A stretch of DNA of 26,522 bases. It comes from ECT2AJA-044 sp965658225 (GTDB lineage: Bacteria; Bacteroidota; Bacteroidia; Flavobacteriales; ECT2AJA-044). A program made the position numbers and the translations under genes. Numbering within the stretch: position 1 is the stretch's first letter; each line of letters starts with the position of its first letter. The notes under the pieces were generated by a model. That model worked only from the letters and a program-made list of their open reading frames with translations, was not told where the DNA came from and ran no database searches. The stretch is taken from contig CBFHRK010000023.1 of assembly GCA_965658225.1 (NCBI GenBank), positions 1-26,522 of the forward strand, given 5' to 3'. Shown here piece by piece: positions 1 through 6,955 of the stretch.

Positions 1-263
1 ATATCGTATTCTGGACGAAACCGAAACATGTAAATCCGGCCGTAGGCCGCTAACTCAGCAACGAATTCAGGAGCGAGTTCCGCATGCCAGGCTTTTGGAA
101 AATAGCGTAACGCATTTCGAAGCGCCAACTTCTTTTCTTCTGGCGATAAAATTTCCTTTCGCTTCGGAGCGTGATTGATTTCCGTATCGTAGGGTTTTGC
201 CTGCGGTAATTCGGAAGGAATTCCCTGTTTAATTTGCTCTGAAAAAGAAGTGCTAGCGTTCAT
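1..263 (-). CDS. hutU: Urocanate hydratase, N-terminal part (runs off left edge)
   Basis: This would convert urocanate to imidazolonepropionate in histidine degradation, in the cytoplasm, using tightly bound NAD+. Only the first 87 codons are visible, starting at the ATG complementary to 261-263. The visible protein has the conserved N-terminal signature of the family: QGIPSELPQAKPYD around residues 13-26, then NHAPKRKEILSPEEKKLALR and ALRYFPKAWHAELAPEF, then GRIYMFRFRP near the edge. The start lies 4 bases after the stop of the small DUF5522 gene, so the two are probably co-transcribed. The NAD-binding and catalytic parts lie outside the window and cannot be checked. The family call rests on recognising this N-terminus and is fairly secure. 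Confidence 0.9.
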   Translation of the reverse strand, partial: MNASTSFSEQIKQGIPSELPQAKPYDTEINHAPKRKEILSPEEKKLALRNALRYFPKAWHAELAPEFVAELAAYGRIYMFRFRPEYD

Positions 264-267
264 CAAA

Positions 268-423
268 TTATTTCTTTTTAAATCCATATGGACAATGGCG
301 GCAACTGTTTTGACAGCAATATCCGCGCTTTAAATGGTATTGCTCGGTGAACACCAAAAAACCCTCTTTAGTTTTGTAGTAATCGCCCGGGTCTAAAGAT
401 CGAAATTGATCGAATCCGTCCAT
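268..423 (-). CDS. Small Cys-rich DUF5522-family protein (51 aa)
   Basis: This short gene encodes 51 residues, beginning MDGFDQFRSLDPGDYY and ending in FKKK. Its core, TEQYHLKRGYCC followed by CRHCPYGF, matches what I know of the DUF5522 family of small Bacteroidota proteins. Four cysteines (36, 37, 41 and 44) form a CCx3CxxCP cluster that could bind a metal; this is inference. No function is known to me. It sits 4 bases upstream of hutU and has its own TAnnTTTG promoter box at 428-435, with only 4 bases before the ATG. There is no signal peptide or membrane segment. Genes this short are easily missed by annotation, but the family match and operon position support it. Confidence 0.85.
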   Translation of the reverse strand: MDGFDQFRSLDPGDYYKTKEGFLVFTEQYHLKRGYCCQNSCRHCPYGFKKK

Positions 424-427
424 GCGG

Positions 428-435
428 CAAATTTA
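428..435 (-). promoter_or_regulatory. TAnnTTTG promoter -7 box for DUF5522-hutU
   Basis: The minus strand reads TAAATTTG here, a full match to the Bacteroidota -7 consensus TAnnTTTG. Four bases (ccgc) separate it from the ATG at 423. No clear TTG at the -33 position is visible. The spacing implies a transcript starting at or beside the start codon. Confidence 0.65.
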
Positions 436-492
436 GGTAATCTGAAGTGGATAAAACGGGGCCAAAAAAGCTTTCGTAGGGGGAAACGATCT

Positions 493-500
493 TATCTTTG
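493..500 (+). promoter_or_regulatory. TAnnTTTG promoter -7 box for the PLP enzyme gene
   Basis: TATCTTTG matches the Bacteroidota -7 box and ends 4 bases (actt) before the ATG at 505. A weak TTTC at 472-475 is the nearest upstream candidate for a -33 element. It is divergent from the promoter at 428-435. Confidence 0.65.
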
Positions 501-504
501 ACTT

Positions 505-1449
505 ATGGATTTCGAATTCCCCCATTTAGATGCGCCTCGTCAACCGCTCCCGCTTGCCGGCACCGATGGTTGGGTACTTCAGCGCGACGATTTATTGCAT
601 CCGGTAATTTCTGGGAATAAATGGCGAAAGCTGAAATATTTCATTGTGAAAGCGAAGGCCGATAAATACGATACCCTCATCACTTTTGGAGGTGCTTTTA
701 GTAATCATCTGGCCGCAACCGCAGGTGCAGGCCATGCATTCGGAATTAAAACTATTGGCATTATTCGCGGTGAAGAAGTGGATTTAAATAATCCAACGCT
801 GCAATTTTGTGCCGATCAAGGAATGGAATTGATTCGGGTAACGCGCGACGAATACAGCCGAAAAGCCGATGAAAGTTATCGCGACGAACTACATACTCGC
901 TTTGGTCGGGCCCTCGTAATTCCGGAAGGCGGTGCGCATTACCTCGGCGTCAATGGCTGTTTGGAAATTATTCCGCGCAGTGAGGCGGGTACTTGGGATC
1001 ATATCGCCCTAGCGGGCGGAACAGGCACTACCGCAACCGGAGTACTACTCGCTACCAAAGCGCCCACCCAAGTATGGGTGTATTCATCGCTCAAAGGAGG
1101 TTCCTTTTTGCGCGAAGAAATTCAGCGGCTCGCTTATCGTTTCTTGTGGGATCATGACGCCGTAAACGATCTTCTACAAAGACTGCATATCGTCACCGAT
1201 TTTCATTTCGGTGGATATGGAAAAGTGACCGACGAGCTAATCGATTACCTGAACCAATTTCATGAAGAGAGAGGGGTGCCACTCGATCCTATTTACACCG
1301 GAAAAATGATGTTCGGGCTCGATCACAGATCGGATCAGCACCTTCCGAGTCATTCAAAAACATTGGTGATTCACACGGGCGGACTCCAAGGAATTGCGGG
1401 AATTAATGCCCAACAAAGAAGTTTGGAAAGAAATTTGATACTGTACTGA
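505..1449 (+). CDS. PLP-dependent ACC deaminase / D-cysteine desulfhydrase family protein
   Basis: This is a 314-residue cytoplasmic PLP enzyme of fold type II, in the tryptophan synthase beta-like group. The PLP-binding lysine is likely K39 in ISGNKWRKLKY. FGGAFSNHLAATAGAGH (about 62-78) fits the substrate-contact loop, and AGGTGTTATG (about residues 169-178) fits the loop that holds the PLP phosphate. Family members either open 1-aminocyclopropane-1-carboxylate to 2-oxobutanoate and ammonia, or release sulfide from D-cysteine. Sequence alone does not decide which, and D-cysteine desulfhydrase activity is common in bacterial members. The ATG at 505 is chosen because it directly follows the promoter box. 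The gene is followed by the glucosaminidase gene, which has its own promoter, so the pair need not be an operon. Confidence 0.85.
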   Translation: MDFEFPHLDAPRQPLPLAGTDGWVLQRDDLLHPVISGNKWRKLKYFIVKAKADKYDTLITFGGAFSNHLAATAGAGHAFGIKTIGIIRGEEVDLNNPTLQFCADQGMELIRVTRDEYSRKADESYRDELHTRFGRALVIPEGGAHYLGVNGCLEIIPRSEAGTWDHIALAGGTGTTATGVLLATKAPTQVWVYSSLKGGSFLREEIQRLAYRFLWDHDAVNDLLQRLHIVTDFHFGGYGKVTDELIDYLNQFHEERGVPLDPIYTGKMMFGLDHRSDQHLPSHSKTLVIHTGGLQGIAGINAQQRSLERNLILY

Positions 1450-1465
1450 CCAAAATGTACGTTTG
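1434..1465 (+). promoter_or_regulatory. Bacteroidota promoter (TTTG-N20-TACGTTTG) for the glucosaminidase
   Basis: TTTG at 1434-1437 and TACGTTTG at 1458-1465 are separated by 20 bases. This is the best complete match in the window to the -33/-7 promoter architecture of Bacteroidota. It overlaps the end of the upstream gene. The ATG at 1475 lies 9 bases after the -7 box. The alternative TTG start at 1463 lies inside the box and is therefore unlikely. Confidence 0.75.
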
Positions 1466-1474
1466 CCCTTCATA

Positions 1475-2371
1475 ATGACGAGAACCTTCCTACTTTTCCT
1501 TCTACTGTTCACCAGTTCTGCATTTGCCCAAAAGGTAACCCGTGATCAATACATCGAGCGCTTTGCTCCGATCGCCGTTCAAGAAATGAAAGACTACGGT
1601 ATTCCGGCCAGTATAACGCTTGCTCAAGGGATTTTGGAATCGGGCGATGGCAATTCGCGCCTCGCTTCTCAAGGAAATAACCACTTCGGGATTAAGTGCC
1701 ACGACAATTGGACCGGGAAAACAATTAAGCACGACGACGATCGGCGGAACGAGTGTTTTCGCGTATACGACGATCCATTTGACAGCTATCGCGATCACTC
1801 GCTGTTCCTAACGGAACGATCGCGTTACAGCGAGCTTTTCAAACTTAAACCAACCGACTATAAAGGCTGGGCCCGTGGACTCAAAAAAGCGGGATACGCC
1901 ACCGATCCAAAATATGCCGATCGACTCATCGACCTCATCGAACGTCATGAACTCTTTCGATACGACACAAACCTCGACTTAGTAGTTCCTGAGCCACGTG
2001 ATTCAGCTTATTTCGATCGAAACGTTTTGGTGGTGACCTATCATCCGAATAAAATCAAATTCGTTCGGGTTCCTCTTGGATATACCTTGGAGCAAATTTC
2101 AGAGGAAACGGGTATTTCTGTCCGTCGTCTGTTGAAATACAACGAACTCCGATACGATCAAGAAGTAAGTCCGGGTGATCTGCTTTTCTTGCAACCGAAA
2201 AAGAAAAAGGCCATTATTAAAACGCATCGGGTCAATAAAAACGAAACGATGTACGAAATAAGCCAACAGTATGGTGTTCAACTTACCAAGTTATACGAGC
2301 GAAACCGAATGGCCTTTGGTGAAGAGCCCGGTGCCGGTGACTTAATTCTACTGAGAGGAAGAGGGAAGTGA
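1475..2371 (+). CDS. Exported glucosaminidase (GH73-like) with two LysM domains
   Basis: This 298-residue protein probably cleaves the glycan strands of peptidoglycan. Residues 1-18 form a signal peptide (FLLFLLLFTSSAFA, cleavage before Q19). Residues about 22-165 form a flagellar-FlgJ/GH73-type glucosaminidase domain. Its LAQGILESGDGNSRLA segment contains the likely catalytic glutamate E55, followed by NNHFGIKC and a conserved YDDPFDSYRDHS motif. Two LysM domains follow at about residues 190-240 and 250-295, the second opening HRVNKNETMYEISQQYG; these would anchor the enzyme to peptidoglycan. The start is the ATG at 1475, placed 9 bases after a strong -7 box. The gene converges with the lipoprotein gene across a repeat-bearing gap. 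Confidence 0.88.
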   Translation: MTRTFLLFLLLFTSSAFAQKVTRDQYIERFAPIAVQEMKDYGIPASITLAQGILESGDGNSRLASQGNNHFGIKCHDNWTGKTIKHDDDRRNECFRVYDDPFDSYRDHSLFLTERSRYSELFKLKPTDYKGWARGLKKAGYATDPKYADRLIDLIERHELFRYDTNLDLVVPEPRDSAYFDRNVLVVTYHPNKIKFVRVPLGYTLEQISEETGISVRRLLKYNELRYDQEVSPGDLLFLQPKKKKAIIKTHRVNKNETMYEISQQYGVQLTKLYERNRMAFGEEPGAGDLILLRGRGK

Positions 2372-2385
2372 TGCCGGTTGGAAGG

Positions 2386-2424
2386 GTGGCAAGTGTTCCA
2401 CCAGTTTCAAGTGTGGCAAGTGTT
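2386..2424 (+). repeat. 12-bp direct repeat, two copies
   Basis: GTGGCAAGTGTT occurs at 2386-2397 and again at 2413-2424, a 27-base offset, just after the stop codon of the glucosaminidase gene. No coding role is apparent. It may be the remnant of an intergenic repeat. Confidence 0.6.
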
Positions 2425-2476
2425 TCTTTTTAAACCAAACACACTCGCTTACCAACAAATCTTTTTTTACTCAGCC

Positions 2477-2530
2477 TCCCCCGACCCTCCCGAATCGCTT
2501 CGCTCTCGGGACAGGCTCTCCAAAGGGGGA
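2477..2530. repeat. Nested GC-rich inverted repeat in convergent intergenic gap
   Basis: An outer stem pairs TCCCCC (2477-2482) with GGGGGA (2525-2530). An inner stem pairs TCCCGA (2488-2493) with TCGGGA (2506-2511). The base composition (CCCCCGACCCTCCCG) contrasts with the AT-rich flanks. There is no T-run after the stem on either strand, so a simple intrinsic terminator is not a good fit. It resembles dispersed intergenic palindromes common in Bacteroidota genomes, but that is a memory-based inference and not a database match. Confidence 0.5.
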
Positions 2531-2539
2531 CAATTTGTG

Positions 2540-5152
2540 TTAATCCAACGAATAATTATAAACGTATCCGTCGCTATCGAGCGTGATCAACTCCAGCTTC
2601 CCATCTAAATCTAAATCGCGAATCGTCATGCCCGCATCGCCGGGAACGGGGAACCCAGATTGGGGCTGACCCGTAGCATCGAGCAACCAAATATTTTTGG
2701 TCTCACTCGATTGAAGTCCGATCGCAAAATGAGGTCCCATATCAAAAGTATATACCACTCGGTCGAGCGGATCAGAAGCCGAAAAACTATAGTTCACGTC
2801 GGGACCTGAAACACGAACTTCATTTCCTTCCAACACGATTTGATGGCCCTTAAAATGGTACAAACGAGCATTTGAACTTGTAATACCAATGTCCGTTACG
2901 TCAACCGTTCCGTTCAAGAAAATACTGGTTAACTGACCCGTAGCCGACAACCCAACCAAGCGTGAATCGGCCAATGTAGCTCCTTTGATCACAAACAGTT
3001 CTGGATCTTTAAGATTCACAGCACCACTCATTTTCACTCGCTCTTGACCGCGACGATTACGCAAGGTAACTCCACCATCTGCGGTGAAAAAGGCTAAATA
3101 ATCTTTTCGGCCCAACTGAATCAACTGAGGTCGGCCCACTATAGTTGAGCCGGCTTTTTTGTACTCCCACCCTGATACGGGTTTTCCGTGTACATCGAAT
3201 AATAAAACGCGCTCGCCACACCCGATAAACAATCGGTACTTCCGATTTTGATCGTAATCAAAAACACTTACGTTGGCGGTAGCTGCGCTCGGTAAGGTAA
3301 TGGGGTAGTCCTCCACATCGCGCCCGTTTCGATCGAGCATATAAAGGGTATTCTCGGTGTTGAAGACAAATTGAAGCTTGCCGTTTTTGAAACGATCTAC
3401 TTGTTGAACCGCCCCATTAATCGGGCCGTTAAGGCCCCGACGCCATAAAATATCTCCTTTGTGATCGACCATATAAAGGGTATGCGCATCATCTTGCACC
3501 AATACCTCGAAGCGCTTACTATAATGGTTCTTCACAATGAACGGACGAACCGATGCGGCAGAATCTAACTCCGTTGCCCAAGTCAAGCGTGTTTCAGAGG
3601 CCTCTTCACCTCTAAACTGAAGAATTAGCTGGGTGTGGGCGGCATCGTCTTCCATTTCAAATTGCCAAGCGATGGCCGACATTTGATTCCATTCCTCTTC
3701 CCGCGATGTGAGTCCTTCCGCGTACTCGGGTCGTGTAATCGATTTCAAAAGACTCAAAGCTTGCGGGTTCTCGGCATAAAGGAACACATGGCTTTTACCG
3801 TTTAGCTCCTCACGGAGCGATGAAAACGTGCTCTCTTGACTCAAGGTGCGATTACCCCTATTGTCGTTCAAAAACTGTTTTACAATGAGTACAGAAGGCG
3901 CTATAACAACGTAATCTCGATAGAGCGTGTAATAGCAATTTCCGAGCGATTGAAACAGCGTTCCAAAAACCGTTGGGAAAGAACTTTTAGAAATACTTCG
4001 AATCGTGTAATCACCATACTCGGAAACTTCGGTACCAGCCAATGTAGCCAGGGCATCCTCAGCCTTTTGCTTGTCGCGAAATTTTATGAGTCCAACGCAG
4101 TTATCGCGCCAATCGTCGCCTTGGTTCTCAAGTAAAGCTAATCCGTACTCTGTATCAACCCACGAGGTATAGGCTTTGAATTTAGATTCTTGATCTTTCA
4201 ATAAAAGGTACTTATCCGATTTATTCAATTGACGAAGTAGCTTTTCATAATCGCGCTGATAGCTGGCGAAATTCTCGAAACTCACTGCCAGTACGGCCGC
4301 CGTATTATTGGGCAAATGATTGAGCAATTCGTTTTTACGTGCCGGATTCTTTCGAAACAAACTCAAGTAGTGAACTACTGAATCGGAAACCTGTGTTAAC
4401 CCGCTTGCCAATAAGCGATCTTCTTTGATAGACACATCGAGCTCGGTCCATTCCGCTCCACGCTCCAACCAGGAAAAAGATTCTGCTTTGAGTCGCTGCT
4501 GTGCCCAGTCGCTCAGCGCTGCATATTGAATGTATATATTGACTGGGTCTTTTTGATTGGCTGTTCGGTGCAGCGCAGCAAAAGTAGGGTCGACCAGCAG
4601 GTGCACCTCTGCGCTCAATTGGCGAAGGGCATCTTCAATCAACAAATCACTCGGAGAAAACACCACGATTCCACGCGCTTCGGCAGCATAAAAATGGGCT
4701 TCCGTTTCCGGTAAAGTCAATTCAAAAATCTCACTGCCGTTATACGTCCGAGCGGTACTTGCACCGTACTCGGCCCAACGTTCATATACGGCTTGCAAAT
4801 AGGCATGCTCAGATCGATCTAGAACAAATAGCGGATCGAATGAATTGGCCCCCGATTCGTGAAAAGAGACGACCACGCGACCTGGATCCACGACCGTTAC
4901 ATCTTCTGTAAGTTCGAAAATAATGTCTGCCGTTTTCTCGAAGCTCGTTTTAAGGTAACCTGTTGAATCGACCCTTTTCCACAGCTCTGTTTCGGGCAAA
5001 GCCTTAAGTGCTTTATCCGGGTGGTTCCATTCCATCACGACCACGGCATTTACCGGAACGGCTTGGATAAGCTCTGGAACACCTTGATCTTTTACGCAGG
5101 AGCTAAAAAAGATGATGGTACTGATGAATGCTAAAAAAAGAAGGCGTTTCAT
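2540..5152 (-). CDS. Large lipoprotein, DUF3352-like N-half and beta-propeller-like C-half
   Basis: This 870-residue protein starts with a lipoprotein signal peptide: hydrophobic residues 4-16 and the lipobox FSSC with acceptor C19. It should be lipid-anchored at the outer or inner membrane facing the periplasm, or exposed on the surface. Residues about 20-540 resemble DUF3352-type proteins, including a TLAGTEVSEYGDYTIRS segment. Residues about 560-870 contain repeated strand motifs such as NTLYMLDRNGRDVEDYP, RVLLFDVHGKPVSGW and IWLLDATGQPQSGFP. The final IRDLDLDGKLELITLDSDG resembles an FG-GAP/PQQ-type propeller blade. Function is unknown. It has its own promoter box (5169-5176) although it follows rnhB closely, and a 16-base leader. 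Confidence 0.75.
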   Translation of the reverse strand: MKRLLFLAFISTIIFFSSCVKDQGVPELIQAVPVNAVVVMEWNHPDKALKALPETELWKRVDSTGYLKTSFEKTADIIFELTEDVTVVDPGRVVVSFHESGANSFDPLFVLDRSEHAYLQAVYERWAEYGASTARTYNGSEIFELTLPETEAHFYAAEARGIVVFSPSDLLIEDALRQLSAEVHLLVDPTFAALHRTANQKDPVNIYIQYAALSDWAQQRLKAESFSWLERGAEWTELDVSIKEDRLLASGLTQVSDSVVHYLSLFRKNPARKNELLNHLPNNTAAVLAVSFENFASYQRDYEKLLRQLNKSDKYLLLKDQESKFKAYTSWVDTEYGLALLENQGDDWRDNCVGLIKFRDKQKAEDALATLAGTEVSEYGDYTIRSISKSSFPTVFGTLFQSLGNCYYTLYRDYVVIAPSVLIVKQFLNDNRGNRTLSQESTFSSLREELNGKSHVFLYAENPQALSLLKSITRPEYAEGLTSREEEWNQMSAIAWQFEMEDDAAHTQLILQFRGEEASETRLTWATELDSAASVRPFIVKNHYSKRFEVLVQDDAHTLYMVDHKGDILWRRGLNGPINGAVQQVDRFKNGKLQFVFNTENTLYMLDRNGRDVEDYPITLPSAATANVSVFDYDQNRKYRLFIGCGERVLLFDVHGKPVSGWEYKKAGSTIVGRPQLIQLGRKDYLAFFTADGGVTLRNRRGQERVKMSGAVNLKDPELFVIKGATLADSRLVGLSATGQLTSIFLNGTVDVTDIGITSSNARLYHFKGHQIVLEGNEVRVSGPDVNYSFSASDPLDRVVYTFDMGPHFAIGLQSSETKNIWLLDATGQPQSGFPVPGDAGMTIRDLDLDGKLELITLDSDGYVYNYSLD

Positions 5153-5168
5153 GAGGAGGTGTTTGGCA

Positions 5169-5176
5169 CAAATTTA
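5169..5176 (-). promoter_or_regulatory. TAnnTTTG -7 box fused to the rnhB stop codon
   Basis: The minus strand reads TAAATTTG, 16 bases before the lipoprotein ATG. Its first three bases are the TAA stop codon of rnhB (5174-5176), so one sequence serves both purposes. The nearest upstream TTTTG is 24 bases away, too far for a canonical -33 element. Confidence 0.5.
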
Positions 5177-5770
5177 AAGTAAAAGACGGAGTTGATCGGG
5201 CAAAAGTTTAAAGCTCTTTCGATGGTGTTCTGTAGCTCCGAATTCCGCAATTCCACTGCGGTGTTCTTTTGTCGGATAACCCTTATTTCGTTCCCAGCCG
5301 TATTCCGGGTATTTTTCTGCGAGCGCTTTCATATGCTCATCGCGATGTGTTTTGGCAAGTACCGATGCAGCGGCAATACTTAAATAGATGCCATCACCTT
5401 TAACAACGGTTTTGTGCGGTACCTCACGGTACGATTTAAACCGGTTCCCGTCAATAAGCACAAGTTCGGGTTGGGGATCGAGTTGTTTCAAGGCTCGGTG
5501 CATTCCCTCAATCGACGCCCACAAAACGTTCAGCTCATCTACTTCTTCAGGGGACATCATTACCACGGACCACGCGAGTGCTTCTTTTTCAATAATGGGA
5601 CGCAGCGTTTCGCGTTTCTTCTCAGATAATTGTTTGGAGTCGTTCAGTGCTGGGTGGTGAAAATCTTTGGGCAGAATGACCGCCGCTGCGGATACGGGTC
5701 CGGCCAAACAACCTCGGCCTGCTTCATCGCATCCGGCCGTGAGGCCGCTAAACGGATAGTGAACCAGCAT
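5174..5770 (-). CDS. rnhB: Ribonuclease HII
   Basis: This 198-residue cytoplasmic enzyme removes ribonucleotides from RNA-DNA hybrids and misincorporated ribonucleotides from DNA. The catalytic acidic residues are visible. D15 and E16 lie in GCDEAGRGCLAGP, D107 in ELVLIDGNRFK, and D144 in SVLAKTHRDEHM. Length and ending (FKLLPDQLRLLL) are normal for RNase HII. The ATG at 5770 lies inside the end of the upstream glycosyltransferase gene, a 23-base overlap. That indicates translational coupling and a shared transcript, though the two functions are unrelated. Confidence 0.95.
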   Translation of the reverse strand: MLVHYPFSGLTAGCDEAGRGCLAGPVSAAAVILPKDFHHPALNDSKQLSEKKRETLRPIIEKEALAWSVVMMSPEEVDELNVLWASIEGMHRALKQLDPQPELVLIDGNRFKSYREVPHKTVVKGDGIYLSIAAASVLAKTHRDEHMKALAEKYPEYGWERNKGYPTKEHRSGIAEFGATEHHRKSFKLLPDQLRLLL

Positions 5771-6893
5771 CTCTCATCATTTTCTCAACACTCGACCAAT
5801 AAACTTCTGCCGAACGATCCCAACTAAACTCTTTAGCTCGAAGAAGGCATTTCGCTGTTAAATGGGACCGTAAATCATTGTTTTCGGCCATCCGCTTCAT
5901 AGCTCCAACGATACTGTTTATTTCTAGCGGATCGAATAGGAGTCCGGCATCACCCGTTACTTCTGGCAAGGCGGTGGCATCGGCCGCTAAAACAGGAACG
6001 CCACATTGCATGGCTTCTACCAATGGAATCCCAAACCCTTCATAAGTACTGGGTAAAATGAGTGATTCCGCTGCAGCTACTACTCGTCGTAAAGGCTCGT
6101 TGTCGAGTCGGCCCGTGAAAATAACCGATTTAGAATGTTCCATTGATTGGAAAGCTTCTTGGATAGAACCCGTGAGGAACATTTTTTCGCCAACAATTAA
6201 AAGCTTGTGAGGTAAATCCGAGCTTTTTTTCAGTGCGTCAAAAGCACGGAGTAATCGAGCAACGTTCTTCCGAGGATTCAAAGCGCCGACAAAAACAAAG
6301 TAAGGCGCGCCTTCTGTACTATTGTTTCGATAGGCCGTTATTTCGTTTTCGGTCATGGGCTGAAAACGTTCATGGGCTCCGTTGTACACCACGTCGATAA
6401 GATCCGGATCGATTCCGTAACGCTGAACAATATCCTTTTTCGAAAATTCAGACACGGTTTGGAGTCGGTCCGAGCGCTTTGCGAATAGCGGAAAATAATA
6501 CTGATAGTACTTGCGCGTAAGCCAAGGCAAATTTTCGGGTGTTTCTTCGAAGTTGAGATCGTGCAGCACCGTTGACGACGGTACACGGGCTTTCAGGCTC
6601 AAATAACCGTCGGTGCTTAAAAACGCATCGGCTTTGTGCTTTTGCAAAGCCATGGGCACAGCTTGTTCGAAATACCAATACCACAAATAGGGATGGCGCG
6701 CTGGAGGAAATAGTTTGTGCGGAATAACGTTCTCCTGAAAAACAAAATCTTCGGAAAAGGCGCGATCGAAATAAAACAAGAATTCGTGTTCGGGATGATT
6801 CGCCGTAACCCGTCGAAAAATCTCGTACGTAAATCGACCAATTCCTTCGAGCTTTCCGGGAATTAAGAAACGAGTATTTACTGCAATCCGCAT
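5748..6893 (-). CDS. Family 4 glycosyltransferase (GT-B fold)
   Basis: This 381-residue enzyme probably transfers a sugar from a nucleotide-sugar donor onto a surface glycan at the cytoplasmic membrane face. The N-terminal domain begins MRIAVNTRFLIPGKLEGIGRFTYE. The C-terminal domain has the GT4 signatures VFVGALNPRKNVARLLRAF, the E-x7-E motif in STYEGFGIPLVEAMQCGVP, and LPEVTGDAGLLFDP. I chose the ATG at 6893 over an upstream start at 6929 because a -7 box lies 4 bases before it and homologues begin near this MRIAVNTR. It is transcribed divergently from the flippase gene, so it probably acts in the same polysaccharide pathway. Confidence 0.88.
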   Translation of the reverse strand: MRIAVNTRFLIPGKLEGIGRFTYEIFRRVTANHPEHEFLFYFDRAFSEDFVFQENVIPHKLFPPARHPYLWYWYFEQAVPMALQKHKADAFLSTDGYLSLKARVPSSTVLHDLNFEETPENLPWLTRKYYQYYFPLFAKRSDRLQTVSEFSKKDIVQRYGIDPDLIDVVYNGAHERFQPMTENEITAYRNNSTEGAPYFVFVGALNPRKNVARLLRAFDALKKSSDLPHKLLIVGEKMFLTGSIQEAFQSMEHSKSVIFTGRLDNEPLRRVVAAAESLILPSTYEGFGIPLVEAMQCGVPVLAADATALPEVTGDAGLLFDPLEINSIVGAMKRMAENNDLRSHLTAKCLLRAKEFSWDRSAEVYWSSVEKMMRDAGSLSV

Positions 6894-6897
6894 GAGC

Positions 6898-6905
6898 CAA
6901 AAGTA
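6898..6905 (-). promoter_or_regulatory. TAnnTTTG -7 box for glycosyltransferase-rnhB
   Basis: The minus strand reads TACTTTTG, followed by gctc and then the ATG at 6893. The 4-base gap predicts a leaderless or nearly leaderless mRNA. It is one half of a divergent pair with the box at 6943-6950. Confidence 0.65.
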
Positions 6906-6942
6906 CACAAATTGCCGGTGGCTACTCACGTTCTCAATTGAT

Positions 6943-6950
6943 TACCTTTG
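6943..6950 (+). promoter_or_regulatory. TAnnTTTG -7 box for the polysaccharide operon
   Basis: TACCTTTG is followed by ctgcc and then the ATG at 6956. The alternative upstream TTG start (6938) would place the start codon before the promoter box, so the ATG is preferred. Confidence 0.65.
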
Positions 6951-6955
6951 CTGCC

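Noticed and set aside
1463..1474. TTG start at 1463 for the glucosaminidase
   Set aside because: It is inside the -7 promoter box; the ATG at 1475 gives a clean signal peptide.
2378..2608. 76-residue open frame across the convergent gap
   Set aside because: It crosses the repeat region and runs into the lipoprotein gene on the opposite strand; no domain or start signal supports it.
5153..5161. CACCTCCTC before the lipoprotein ATG (minus strand) resembling the 16S anti-Shine-Dalgarno tail
   Set aside because: It is the complement of a ribosome-binding site and not a binding site itself; one occurrence can be chance.
6894..6929. Longer N-terminus (MSSHRQFVYFW) for the glycosyltransferase
   Set aside because: It lies upstream of the TACTTTTG box and is not part of the GT4 fold; the family start MRIAVNTR fits.
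6938..6955. TTG start at 6938 for the flippase
   Set aside because: It lies before the TACCTTTG box, so the transcript would not include it; ATG at 6956 is preferred.
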